Assembly (NCBI RefSeq): GCF_023700755.1
Contig: NZ_JAMKOJ010000009.1
Location: forward strand, 124,001-188,000
Source: Allorhizobium sonneratiae
Lineage (GTDB): Bacteria; Pseudomonadota; Alphaproteobacteria; Rhizobiales; Rhizobiaceae
DNA length: 64,000 bases
Direction of reading: 5' to 3'
The position numbers were made by a program, and so were the translations under genes. Shown in pieces: positions 1 to 7,941 of the stretch (its first letter is position 1; each line of letters opens with the position of its first letter). Below the pieces are notes generated by a model. That model searched no databases. It was not told the DNA's origin and saw nothing but the letters and a program-made list of their open reading frames with translations.

Positions 1-453
1 CTTTCACTGAATGATGTGGCGCGTGCGGCCTTTCGACAGGCGATTCCGATCACTGTCGATCCCGATCTGGTCGTGTCTTTCGAAGCCTCGGAGGACAATC
101 CGATGGTGATGGGCGACATGCTGAGCCTGCGCGAAGCCGTGGTCAACATCATCGACAATGCCTTGCGCCATGGGGTTGAAAACCGGCTCGACGTGCGCGT
201 CGAGAGGGGCGAAGGCTGCGGCCGCATTGTCGTGGAGGATGACGGTCCGGGCATCCCCCCCGCCGACTGGGAAAGCGTGACGCAACGCTTCTTTTCCACC
301 CGCAGTCAGGGCCCCGCCTCCGGGCTGGGCTTTGCCATTGCCTCGGAAGTGGCGCGCGCGCTTGGCGGAACGCTTGGATTTCGCCAACGCTCCGCCACCA
401 CACCCTTTGCCGTCTGCCTCGAACTGCCATTGATCCGGGAGGCGACAGCATGA
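1..453 (+). CDS. Sensor histidine kinase, C-terminal part (cut by window edge)
   Basis: The reading frame is open from base 1, so the N-terminal sensor and dimerisation domains lie outside the window. The visible 150 residues are the HATPase_c domain: an N box (IIDNALRHG, visible residues 50-58), a G1 box (DDGPGIP, about 80-86) and a G2 box (SGLGFAIASE). These residues bind ATP for autophosphorylation of a histidine that is not visible. The stop overlaps the next start in an ATGA, so the kinase is translationally coupled to a periplasmic binding protein. That arrangement suggests a TctE-like sensor with a dedicated ligand-binding partner, which is inferred from context. The cognate response regulator probably lies upstream. 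Confidence 0.85.
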   Translation, partial: LSLNDVARAAFRQAIPITVDPDLVVSFEASEDNPMVMGDMLSLREAVVNIIDNALRHGVENRLDVRVERGEGCGRIVVEDDGPGIPPADWESVTQRFFSTRSQGPASGLGFAIASEVARALGGTLGFRQRSATTPFAVCLELPLIREATA

Positions 454-1541
454 GCAGGATTTTATCGGCCATCGTCGTTTTCCTTTTCACCGCTCTTGCC
501 GCAGGAGCGCAAGCGGCAGAAGGCGATCGGGAGATTTTTCCCGCGCTTGGCGCACCGCAAAGCGCACGTCTCGTCATTCATGCCGCGACCGATCTTGAGG
601 CCATGCGCCCGCTGGTGCGCGATTTTCAGGAAACGGCACCCGGCATTGCGGTGGAGCTGCGCGATTTCGTCACCAACGACCTGTTCGCCGATGTGGCGAA
701 TGCCTGCGCCACGGGCCGGGACAGCGCCGATATCATCCTCTCCTCCTCCGTCGATCAGCTTGTGCGGCTGGCCAATGACGGCTGTGCCGTGCCGCATCGC
801 TCGGCAGAGACGGCGCGCGTGCCCGAATGGGCCAACTGGCGCGATGAAGTCTATGGTTTCACTTTCGAGCCGGTGGTCTTCGTCTATGACAAACGGACCG
901 TGCCGCCGCAGGACCGCCCGATGAGCCATGAGGCGCTGGTCGATCTTTTGCGCCGCAAGCCTGCCGACTATCGCGGCCGCATCGGCACCTATGACATCAG
1001 CGCCTCCGGCATTGGCTATCTTCTTGCCTTTTACGATTCGCGTCAGGCCTCGACAACCTATGGCCGCCTGATCGAAAGCGTCAGCCGCGTCGAACCCGTG
1101 ATCCGCTGCTGCAATGGCGAGGTGCTCGACGCCCTGGCCTCTGGCCGCATCCGTATCGCCTATAACGTGCTCGGCTCCTATGCCTATGCCGCCATGCGCG
1201 CCAATCCTAATCTCGGCATCATCGTTCCGAGAGACTATGCCCTCATCCTCTCACGCGGCGCGATGATCCCGTCCACTGCGCGCAACAGCGATCTGGGGCG
1301 GCGGTTTCTCGACTATCTGCTCTCACCGCGCAGCCGCGCGCTGGCCTTGCGTAGCTCTTTCTTCTTCTCCGAAGATGCCAGCCTGCCAAAGGGCGTGGAA
1401 GGCCCTGAGGATCTGATGGAGTCGGGCATTGGCCGGCCAATCCGCATCGGCCCTGCCCTGCTGGCCGCTCAGGATCAGCTTCAGCGGCGCAATTTCATCC
1501 ATGACTGGCGGCGCCTGATCGACATCGAACCGGCGCCGTGA
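450..1541 (+). CDS. Periplasmic ABC-type extracellular solute-binding protein
   Basis: A 363-residue protein with a clear Sec signal peptide (hydrophobic stretch ending AAGAQAAE at about residue 24). The body resembles the iron(III)/thiamine/spermidine-type solute-binding fold (SBP_bac_6/11 class), including a segment of the type ARNSDLGRRFLDYLLS near the C-terminus. No permease or ATPase gene follows. The gene overlaps the kinase stop by 4 nt, so the protein may present a ligand to the sensor kinase rather than serve a transporter. The ligand cannot be told from sequence. It converges on an SDR gene only 14 nt away. Confidence 0.75.
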   Translation: MSRILSAIVVFLFTALAAGAQAAEGDREIFPALGAPQSARLVIHAATDLEAMRPLVRDFQETAPGIAVELRDFVTNDLFADVANACATGRDSADIILSSSVDQLVRLANDGCAVPHRSAETARVPEWANWRDEVYGFTFEPVVFVYDKRTVPPQDRPMSHEALVDLLRRKPADYRGRIGTYDISASGIGYLLAFYDSRQASTTYGRLIESVSRVEPVIRCCNGEVLDALASGRIRIAYNVLGSYAYAAMRANPNLGIIVPRDYALILSRGAMIPSTARNSDLGRRFLDYLLSPRSRALALRSSFFFSEDASLPKGVEGPEDLMESGIGRPIRIGPALLAAQDQLQRRNFIHDWRRLIDIEPAP

Positions 1542-1559
1542 TGGCGCTCACGCCATCAC
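1538..1559. terminator. Short hairpin spanning both convergent stop codons
   Basis: A perfect 9-bp inverted repeat (GTGATGGCG, loop CTCA, CGCCATCAC) overlaps the stop codons of the convergent binding-protein and SDR genes. It may serve as a shared bidirectional terminator. There is no T-run on either side, so intrinsic termination is uncertain. Confidence 0.35.
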
Positions 1560-2263
1560 AAGGATGCGCCCGCGCAGAGGGTGATTTGCTGGCCTGTCAG
1601 GCTGGGCACCGCATCCGAAAGCAGAAATTCGATCAGCCGGGCAACTTCCATGGGATCGACGAACCGTCCCATGGGCGGCAGTTTCGGCGCAAGTCCTGCC
1701 CGTTCGGGCGAAGACAGCATCGGCGTATCCGTCGCGCCCGGCGCGACCACATTGACGCAGATCCGGTCTTCCACCAGTTCCGCCGCCCAGGAGCGCGCCA
1801 GCGCCAGCAAGGCTGCCTTGCTGGCCGCATATTGACTGCGACCGGCAGAGCCTGACGCCGTGCGGCTTCCGATCAGCACGATGCGACCGCCGAAGGGCAG
1901 ATCCGGCATCATCCGGGCGACGATCTGGGTGGCGGCATCGACGTGCAAACGCCACATCTGCGCGCCCTCCGCACGATCCAGCGTTGACAGCGTGCCGGGC
2001 CGCAGGATTCCGGCAGCATGCACGATGGCATCAACCGGGCCGACCCCGTCAAGCACGCGCGACAGCGCATCGGCATCGGCAATGTCAACGCCGTGCCATG
2101 AGAGCCTTGCATGTGACAGACGGGGTGCGCGACGGCTCAGGCCGACAACATCCCATCCTTTGTCCAGCAAAAGCCCGGCAGCAGCCTCACCGATGCCGGA
2201 ACTGACACCGCTCAAAAGCACCCTTCCGGGCAGGCTGGCGGGACGGCGCGTCGTTTCAACCAT
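1556..2263 (-). CDS. SDR-family NAD(P)-dependent oxidoreductase
   Basis: A 235-residue classical short-chain dehydrogenase/reductase. It has the glycine-rich cofactor motif (SGVSSGIGEA, about residues 18-27), an active-site serine region (LIGSRTASGSAG) and the catalytic YxxxK (YAASKAA). The C-terminal substrate region ends in ITLCAGASL. The substrate is unknown. It is transcribed in the same direction as the downstream part of the TRAP/hydratase cluster but is separated from it by a RIME-like repeat, so co-transcription is uncertain. It may act on the compound imported by the TRAP system (inference). Confidence 0.8.
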   Translation of the reverse strand: MVETTRRPASLPGRVLLSGVSSGIGEAAAGLLLDKGWDVVGLSRRAPRLSHARLSWHGVDIADADALSRVLDGVGPVDAIVHAAGILRPGTLSTLDRAEGAQMWRLHVDAATQIVARMMPDLPFGGRIVLIGSRTASGSAGRSQYAASKAALLALARSWAAELVEDRICVNVVAPGATDTPMLSSPERAGLAPKLPPMGRFVDPMEVARLIEFLLSDAVPSLTGQQITLCAGASL

Positions 2264-2284
2264 GATATGTTTTTCCTTAACAGG

Positions 2285-2350
2285 CTGCCGAAAAAATGCA
2301 GAGCGGTTTTCCGTCCGAAATACGTAAAAACAAAGATTTAGAGCTTTTCA
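2285..2350. repeat. RIME-like intergenic repeat, copy 1 (overlaps a gene 3' end)
   Basis: The block containing CGGTTTTCCGTCCGAAATA, then AAAAACAAAGATTTAGAGC and TTTTCAG closely matches the reverse complement of the repeat at 62398-62494. Both resemble the RIME-type palindromic elements of rhizobia and brucellae (family recognition is from memory). The repeat supplies the last codons and the stop of the hydratase-family gene at 2338. Confidence 0.7.
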
Positions 2351-3129
2351 GGTTCAGACTGGAGCTGAAAGCCGATCAGGCCGAGGCCGTCGATGGCAGC
2401 CTCGATCCGCTCTCCCGGCCCAGCAGGATGGGCGCCGCCGAAAGCGCCGGTGATGATGCGCGCACCGGCCCGCAGGCCCACACCGGCCTGCGCCAGCCGG
2501 CTTGCCAGCCAGACCAATGGTTCCAGCGGATCGGCACCCGAAGGATGAGGTAGCCGGCCCTTGACCAGAACTGTAGGTCCGACTGTCAAACGCACCGGAT
2601 AGAGGCGAGGTTGCACGAAATTGTCGACATCGACCTCTTCTTCCGCATAAACGAGGCCATGATTGGCCAGCCTGTCCCCCTGTTGCAGATAGGAAGACAG
2701 GCCTGGTGATTTGACGATCCGGCCCGCCACAAGCTCGACCGCAAGAAAGGCGCCGGACAGCGCCTCCAGCACCTCGGAGCGCGAAAATGCACCATCTGCC
2801 GGCAGGCGGGTCAGATCGCGGGCAAGGTGAAAGCCGATCTCAACTTCGACCCGCATTGGCCGGTCTACGGAAATGGCGACCGGAGCCTTATAGGTATCGC
2901 GGGCAAAGATTGCGCCCCAGCGCCCTTCTGCCGGGCCTTGCTTTGCCACTTTATAGGCTGAAACCGGCCCGCGCACTGCCGCCTGCAACCATTGAACCTG
3001 CTCGGCTTCGGCCTGATCGCGTGGCCAGAGCGCTTCAGGGACATCAATGGGCAATGCGCCGCGCTCAGATGCCGCCAGCAGCAGGTCTGCCAATTGTTCT
3101 GACTGTTCGCTCCTTCTGCTGACGATCAT
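2338..3129 (-). CDS. 2-keto-4-pentenoate hydratase / fumarylacetoacetase-family protein
   Basis: About 263 residues from an ATG at 3129 whose ATGA overlaps the stop of the upstream BNR-protein gene. A longer frame to 3282 would overlap that gene heavily and is unlikely. The sequence resembles the MhpD/hydratase branch of the fumarylacetoacetate hydrolase superfamily: YKVAKQGP and EVEIGFHLARDL motifs, acidic metal-site residues, and a C-terminal GAGARIITGAFGGAHPAGPG. Members hydrate or decarboxylate 2-oxo acids. The last residues (EPEKL) and the stop lie inside a RIME-like repeat, so the natural C-terminus may have been replaced. It probably acts on the TRAP-imported compound (inference). Confidence 0.7.
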   Translation of the reverse strand: MIVSRRSEQSEQLADLLLAASERGALPIDVPEALWPRDQAEAEQVQWLQAAVRGPVSAYKVAKQGPAEGRWGAIFARDTYKAPVAISVDRPMRVEVEIGFHLARDLTRLPADGAFSRSEVLEALSGAFLAVELVAGRIVKSPGLSSYLQQGDRLANHGLVYAEEEVDVDNFVQPRLYPVRLTVGPTVLVKGRLPHPSGADPLEPLVWLASRLAQAGVGLRAGARIITGAFGGAHPAGPGERIEAAIDGLGLIGFQLQSEPEKL

Positions 3130-4376
3130 TGCGGGCTCGTTTGCGGGCTCGGCAGGCTGACATGTTTGATGGCCCGGCGAAACCAGGTATAGGCAATGTG
3201 CAGACGGCCATCGTCCGCCTCGATGATCGAGGGATAGGACAATTCGCGGTTCAGCGCTTCCTTTGAATTGTTGGACAGGCAATATCCGTCGCCGTCCTCG
3301 AGATCGAGGCGGATCGGCCAGCTCTGCCCGCCATCTGCCGAGATCGACAGGGTCATCGGCGCGCGTGGTGCGCCCCAGAAAGCGGTTGGGCGGTCGGTGA
3401 TCGTCGTCGGATCGACCGATATCCCGGCACCGTCGTCCTCGATTTCATCGTAGAGGGACAGACGACGCTCCCGCGCATTGTCACGGCTCGACCAGTTATG
3501 CACCATGGCCAGACGGCCATCAGCCAGCGCCGTCACCTGAATGGAGGAATTGTTGTTGGGCAGGGGCAAATCCTTGACCGGCGACCAGCTGTCGCCATCA
3601 TCCTGAGAGGAAGAGATGCGCACATGATCGGCAAAGCGTGAGCGGAAAAAGGCGACATGACGTCCGCCGCCCAGAGGCACGATATTCATATGCACCGCGC
3701 CGAGACTGTCCGGCACCTCCACATGCCGCCAGCTCCTGCCCTGATCATGGCTGATTTTGACCGCCGCGCTATCGTCATTGCCCACCCAGGCAATGCCCGG
3801 CTCGGTGCGGCACAAAAACACCGGCAGCATCCAGCCGCCGTCCTGCCGCACGACAAGCGGCTGACGGACAAATGTGCCCGGCTCATCGATCAATGTGCCG
3901 ATCGGACCCCAGCTCATCCCGTTGTCTTTGGAAATCCGGTAACGCACGAAGGCAGTATCCTGACGTCCGCTGATCTGGGCCGTCCAGATCAGCCAGAGCG
4001 AGGCATCGGGTGCGGTGAAAAGAATGGGGTTTTGCTCCGAACGTGTCGGATCGTCAGACAGTTTCTCGGGTTTGCTCCACTGGTTAGCGCCCTGTTCCAG
4101 GCGCGAAAACCAGATGGAAATATCGGCAATGCCTTCCTGGGTGCCTCCGAACCAGACACAAGCGATATCGCCATTGGCCAGCAGATGCAGATTGGCGGCA
4201 TGGTTTTGCACGCAATCGGACGGCAACAGCGCCACGGTGGCATTCTGAATGAACGGATGGGGACGAAGGACGCCGTCGATTGCCGGGTTTTCGTCGGTAT
4301 GGGTCGGTTCGGTCATGTCTTGATCCAGTGTTTCAAGGCAGGCGGTGGCAGGGCCGCGCTGGCCCTTGCTTTTCAT
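3126..4376 (-). CDS. Sialidase-fold (BNR repeat) protein without signal peptide
   Basis: 416 residues from the ATG that overlaps the TRAP permease stop (ATGA). An internal start at 4316 (MTEPTHTDE) is possible. Four Asp-box-type repeats, S-x-D-x-G-x-x-W, are visible (SKDNGMSWG, SHDQGRSWR, SSQDDGDSWS, SADGGQSWP), so it is a six-bladed BNR_2 propeller. The N-terminal NHAANLHLLANGDIACVWFGG segment is typical of cytoplasmic 'sialidase family' proteins. No secretion signal is seen, so it should act inside the cell on something brought in by the co-transcribed TRAP system. True sialidase activity is not shown; another glycosidase or lyase is possible. Confidence 0.75.
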   Translation of the reverse strand: MKSKGQRGPATACLETLDQDMTEPTHTDENPAIDGVLRPHPFIQNATVALLPSDCVQNHAANLHLLANGDIACVWFGGTQEGIADISIWFSRLEQGANQWSKPEKLSDDPTRSEQNPILFTAPDASLWLIWTAQISGRQDTAFVRYRISKDNGMSWGPIGTLIDEPGTFVRQPLVVRQDGGWMLPVFLCRTEPGIAWVGNDDSAAVKISHDQGRSWRHVEVPDSLGAVHMNIVPLGGGRHVAFFRSRFADHVRISSSQDDGDSWSPVKDLPLPNNNSSIQVTALADGRLAMVHNWSSRDNARERRLSLYDEIEDDGAGISVDPTTITDRPTAFWGAPRAPMTLSISADGGQSWPIRLDLEDGDGYCLSNNSKEALNRELSYPSIIEADDGRLHIAYTWFRRAIKHVSLPSPQTSPQ

Positions 4377-6334
4377 TCCGCATGAAGGGCGAGGGTTTGG
4401 CGCTGGGCCATGAGTTCATCGACATCCATATGCGCGGTTGCTGCCCGCCGCTTTGCCATGGAATTGTCGCCGAAGATTTTCTGGCGGGCGATGAAGCACC
4501 AGATCATCATCACCCAGAAAGCCGCCAGCAGCACCCACCAGATGGGCGACAGGCTCTTGTAAAGCACGATGCCGATGCAAAGCCCGAGGAAGACCAGCCG
4601 TTCGATGAGCGACAGGTTCTGATGCATGAAGCCTTGAATGGCCGCGGCCCAGGCCGCCGTTGCGCACATGGTGCCGAAAAAGGCGAGGAGAATATTGACA
4701 ATCGGGCCGTTCCACAAAATCACCGGGTCCTGAACGAAACCGAAGGGAATGAGGAAGCTGACCGCCCCCATGCCTGTGGCAAGCATGGCCGTCTTCATCG
4801 TATTGGCCTGCGCCACCCCGGCGGCGGCAAAGGAGGCAAGCGCCACCGGCGGTGTCACCATCGACAGCACGCAGAAGAACATGACGAAGAAATTCGCCGC
4901 CAGCCTGTCGATGCCCATATTCACGAGTGCCGGAACGAACATCACCGAACCGATGATATAGGCCGCGACCGTGGGCAGGCCCATGCCCATGATGAGGCAG
5001 CCGATGACGATGAGAATAAGCGACAGATAAAGATTGCCGCCGCCGAGAACGGCAAGGCCCGAAACGAATTTCAGCGCCAGATTGGACTGGGTGGCCGAGG
5101 CCATGATGATGCCGATGGCGCAGAGCGGAACCGACAGCAGCGCCATCTGCCGCGGCACATCCACGGCAATCTCGAACAGGGAAGAAAAACTGTAACGGGT
5201 TGCCGCGCGCAGCAAGGGGGCCAGCAAGGCGGCAACCGAGGCATAAAAGGCTGCGAATGGCGCAGAATAGCCGGCAAACAGCATGACGAGCAAGAGAACC
5301 GGGCCGATGAGAAGATGAATGCGCGGCATGATCGGCGCGATCAGCTTGCGGGTATCGATGCTGACTGAGCCGGCACCGGTCTTGCGCGCCCTGAGATCGA
5401 CGATCAGAAACAATGCGCCGTAAAAGGCCAGCGCCGGAATAATGCCCGCCAGCGCAATACGCGTATAGGGAATGCCCATGAGATCAGCCATGACGAAAGC
5501 GGCAATTCCCATCACCGGCGGCATCAGCTGGCCGCCCGTTGAGCCGATGGCCTCGGTCGCGGCGGCTTCTTCACCGGTATAACCGGCGCGGCGCATCAGC
5601 GGGATCGTCAAGACCCCGACGGCTGCGACATTGGACACCGCCGAACCGGAAATCGTGCCGAACAGGGCAGAGCCAATCAGGGCGGCCTTCGCCGCGCCGC
5701 CCGTCAAGCGTCCAGCCGCCATCATGGCAATGTCGATGAACAGCTGGCCACCGCCGGTTGCTGCGAAGATCGCCCCGAACATGATGAAATAAAAGACAAA
5801 ATTGATCGCTGTCGACGAGGTGACGCCAAACAGGCCATCCGTGTTCATCGTCATGATATCGGTCAGTTCCGACAGGTTAAACCCGGAAAAGCCTAAAGGA
5901 CCGGGCACCAGATAGCCGAAAGCGGCATAGGCCAGGAACACCGCGATCATGGCCAGCAGGCTCCAGCCGACCGTGCGGCGCACCGCCTCAAACAGGATCA
6001 GAACACCGACCACGAAGACCAGTTTATCGACGCCGAAAACCTCATCGATATAAGGCAGTCTGGTCTCCAGACGGTTGAGATCCAGCACGAAGTGAACCGC
6101 AATCAGCAGGCAGACGGCAACCATGGCGATTTCGAGCGCCCGCCCGGGCAGTTTCACCCTGCCGGACCAATTGACTGCCGTCACCAGAATGGTCAGGGCA
6201 AGCGCCAGAAAGACATGAACAGGCACAGCCAGCATCGGCGCATCCGGCCAGAAGAACTGCTTCAGCAGAAAGGCCAGATAGAAAAGAGAGAGCGCAATCA
6301 CAAGCAGGCGATGAAACTTGGAATAGGTGATCAT
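4373..6334 (-). CDS. TRAP transporter fused small/large permease (TAXI type, 4TM/12TM fusion)
   Basis: A 653-residue polytopic membrane protein combining the DctQ-like four-helix part (about residues 1-150) with the DctM-like large permease. The latter carries motifs such as GGQLFIDIAMMAAGRLTGG, GSTGGQLMPPVMG and MGMGLPTVAAYIIG. Fused permeases of this size pair with TAXI-type binding proteins, and one lies directly upstream. Uptake is driven by an ion gradient. It overlaps the BNR-protein gene by 4 nt, giving a tight operon of binding protein, permease, BNR protein and hydratase. The substrate is unknown; a carboxylate or acidic sugar is likely for the family. Confidence 0.9.
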   Translation of the reverse strand: MITYSKFHRLLVIALSLFYLAFLLKQFFWPDAPMLAVPVHVFLALALTILVTAVNWSGRVKLPGRALEIAMVAVCLLIAVHFVLDLNRLETRLPYIDEVFGVDKLVFVVGVLILFEAVRRTVGWSLLAMIAVFLAYAAFGYLVPGPLGFSGFNLSELTDIMTMNTDGLFGVTSSTAINFVFYFIMFGAIFAATGGGQLFIDIAMMAAGRLTGGAAKAALIGSALFGTISGSAVSNVAAVGVLTIPLMRRAGYTGEEAAATEAIGSTGGQLMPPVMGIAAFVMADLMGIPYTRIALAGIIPALAFYGALFLIVDLRARKTGAGSVSIDTRKLIAPIMPRIHLLIGPVLLLVMLFAGYSAPFAAFYASVAALLAPLLRAATRYSFSSLFEIAVDVPRQMALLSVPLCAIGIIMASATQSNLALKFVSGLAVLGGGNLYLSLILIVIGCLIMGMGLPTVAAYIIGSVMFVPALVNMGIDRLAANFFVMFFCVLSMVTPPVALASFAAAGVAQANTMKTAMLATGMGAVSFLIPFGFVQDPVILWNGPIVNILLAFFGTMCATAAWAAAIQGFMHQNLSLIERLVFLGLCIGIVLYKSLSPIWWVLLAAFWVMMIWCFIARQKIFGDNSMAKRRAATAHMDVDELMAQRQTLALHAE

Positions 6335-6362
6335 GGTCGAATTCTTCGAGCGATGAGGGGAT

Positions 6363-6398
6363 ATGGTGAAGGCGGCAAGGCCATGACGCCTTCACCAT
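6363..6398. promoter_or_regulatory. 12-bp hairpin between TRAP binding-protein and permease genes
   Basis: A perfect inverted repeat (ATGGTGAAGGCG, 12-nt loop, CGCCTTCACCAT) lies between the stop of the binding-protein gene and the start of the permease. Such hairpins often stabilise or partly terminate the upstream message, so that more binding protein than permease is made. That role is an inference here. Confidence 0.5.
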
Positions 6399-6455
6399 CG
6401 GTCTTTCACAGGCGCCATGACAGATGAGGCATGGGTCTGATGAGAGCGGCGGGCT

Positions 6456-7460
6456 TCAGTTTGCCGCGCCAAGTTCCTTGCAAAGGCGTGCAGCGCCCGG
6501 ATGCAGCGGCGGCGATCCTGCATCGACATGGCAACCGGCAACCGGATCCCATTCCTTGAGGGGCGCATGGGTCTTGGCAATATAATCGCGATTGTCGACG
6601 AGCGTTTTGAGGAAGTTGTAAACATCCTTGTCGGAGACGGACTTGCCGGCGATCAGCATCGTATAGCTGACGGGGTTCACGTAAACACTGTCCTGCCCGC
6701 GAAAACTGCCTGCGGGCATGGCGCCCTTGGGCAGACCGGCAGCCGCCAGAGCGTCCATGTCCTTTTGCGTGAAGGGCACGAAGACCATGTCATTGGTCAG
6801 CGTCATTTCGGTAACCGTTGCCTGACCGGCCGGTGCACTTTCGATATAAACATCAAGCCGGCCGTCTGTGAGCATGGAGGTCAACTGACCCGAGGAGGCC
6901 TGCGTGATTTCACCGGCCTTGCGCAGTTTTTCCAGGCTGGTTCCCTCGGCCTTGAACAGGAAATCGGCAATGATCGGCACCTGACTTCCTGCCGGTTTAA
7001 GGCCGATCCGCGTGTTGACACCCGGCTTGAACAGGTCGGCGACCGTCTTGATATGATGCTCATCGACAAAGGCTTTGCGTGCGATAACCATCGTATAGGC
7101 CGTCTGCATGCCGCTGGTCACCTGACGGATGTTCTCCGCCTTCTTGCCCTTGTAAACATCCTCCAGCCCTTCCTTTGCCCAGACGGCGGTATTCGATGTG
7201 GTAAAGCCGAAATCGGCCATGCCACGATCAACCGCTGTCGGATTGCCGAAAGCGCCACCACGCGGAATGATGTCAACCTGCATGTCGGCGGTTTTGCTGT
7301 CGTCAATCAATTTGGCAAAGGTGGCGGCATAGGTGTAAAAACTGCCGCCCGGTTCCTGCGCGCCCAGCTTCACCATGTCCTTCGCGAATGTCGCGCCGGT
7401 GCCCAGAAGCAGGCCAATGCCGGATACGGCGGCCAGCAGGCCAAACGTCTTGCGTGTCAT
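6456..7460 (-). CDS. TAXI-family TRAP transporter solute-binding protein
   Basis: 334 residues with a Sec signal peptide (LLAAVSGIGLLLGTGATFA, cleaved about residue 26). The TAXI-family start GAQEPGGSFYTYAATFAKLI follows, with later GMADFGFTTSNTAVWA and GLKPAGSQVP segments. The ATG at 7460 is preceded by a strong GAGGAGA ribosome site. It is the first gene of the operon and receives the periplasmic ligand for the fused permease downstream. The ligand is unknown. An IclR-type operator candidate lies about 175 nt upstream. Confidence 0.9.
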   Translation of the reverse strand: MTRKTFGLLAAVSGIGLLLGTGATFAKDMVKLGAQEPGGSFYTYAATFAKLIDDSKTADMQVDIIPRGGAFGNPTAVDRGMADFGFTTSNTAVWAKEGLEDVYKGKKAENIRQVTSGMQTAYTMVIARKAFVDEHHIKTVADLFKPGVNTRIGLKPAGSQVPIIADFLFKAEGTSLEKLRKAGEITQASSGQLTSMLTDGRLDVYIESAPAGQATVTEMTLTNDMVFVPFTQKDMDALAAAGLPKGAMPAGSFRGQDSVYVNPVSYTMLIAGKSVSDKDVYNFLKTLVDNRDYIAKTHAPLKEWDPVAGCHVDAGSPPLHPGAARLCKELGAAN

Positions 7461-7634
7461 GTTTTCTCCTCCTCAAACAGGCCCTCCCGGCCTGACACAA
7501 TTGCGATGACCGGCATTGCGCATGCGCCGGTCGCAGCCAAACAGAGTAAACTGCGCCTGGATTGAAGCATCACACCCTTCCCCGTCGCGGTGGCAACGGA
7601 GACTTCTCCCGATGTGAGCTGGCCAGACCATGTC

Positions 7635-7657
7635 AAATGTTCGGAATGCGAACGTTT
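7635..7657. promoter_or_regulatory. Candidate IclR operator, TRAP-operon side
   Basis: AAATGTTCG-GAATG-CGAACGTTT is an inverted repeat with 8 of 9 matching arm positions and a 5-bp spacer. The same arms recur at 7905-7927 beside the regulator gene. That pairing suggests one regulator controls both divergent units. Confidence 0.6.
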
Positions 7658-7904
7658 GATCTCTATTTACAATAAAATAGGCATGACCGATTTGCGCTGT
7701 CAAGCGCCGCGCTGAACATGCTGCAAAGACCGACTTCTCTTCACCGATGAGGGTCTCTCAGCAGACCGCAAAAAATTACACAGACTATCTCATTGATAAA
7801 ATTACTATTTCTTGAATTTTTCATCGGCATGCCCGCCATCGCCTATGCCGATATGTTGCAAATATTGTCCTGTGCAGCTTGCAATCTGCCAAAAATTTTC
7901 GATG

Positions 7905-7927
7905 ATATGTTCGCAATACGAACATTT
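7905..7927. promoter_or_regulatory. Candidate IclR operator, regulator side
   Basis: ATATGTTCG-CAATA-CGAACATTT is a near-perfect inverted repeat (inner 7-bp arms exact) with the same 5-bp spacing as the site at 7635-7657. It ends 14 nt before the regulator's start codon, consistent with autoregulation. Confidence 0.65.
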
Positions 7928-7941
7928 CAGAGTCCACCGCC

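Larger units (their letters stand above)
7461..7941. other. Divergent intergenic region between TRAP operon and iclR-type gene
   Basis: This 481-base non-coding stretch separates the TRAP operon from its likely regulator. It is AT-rich in the middle and carries two related palindromes, listed separately. No small ORF with a convincing ribosome site was seen. Confidence 0.7.
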
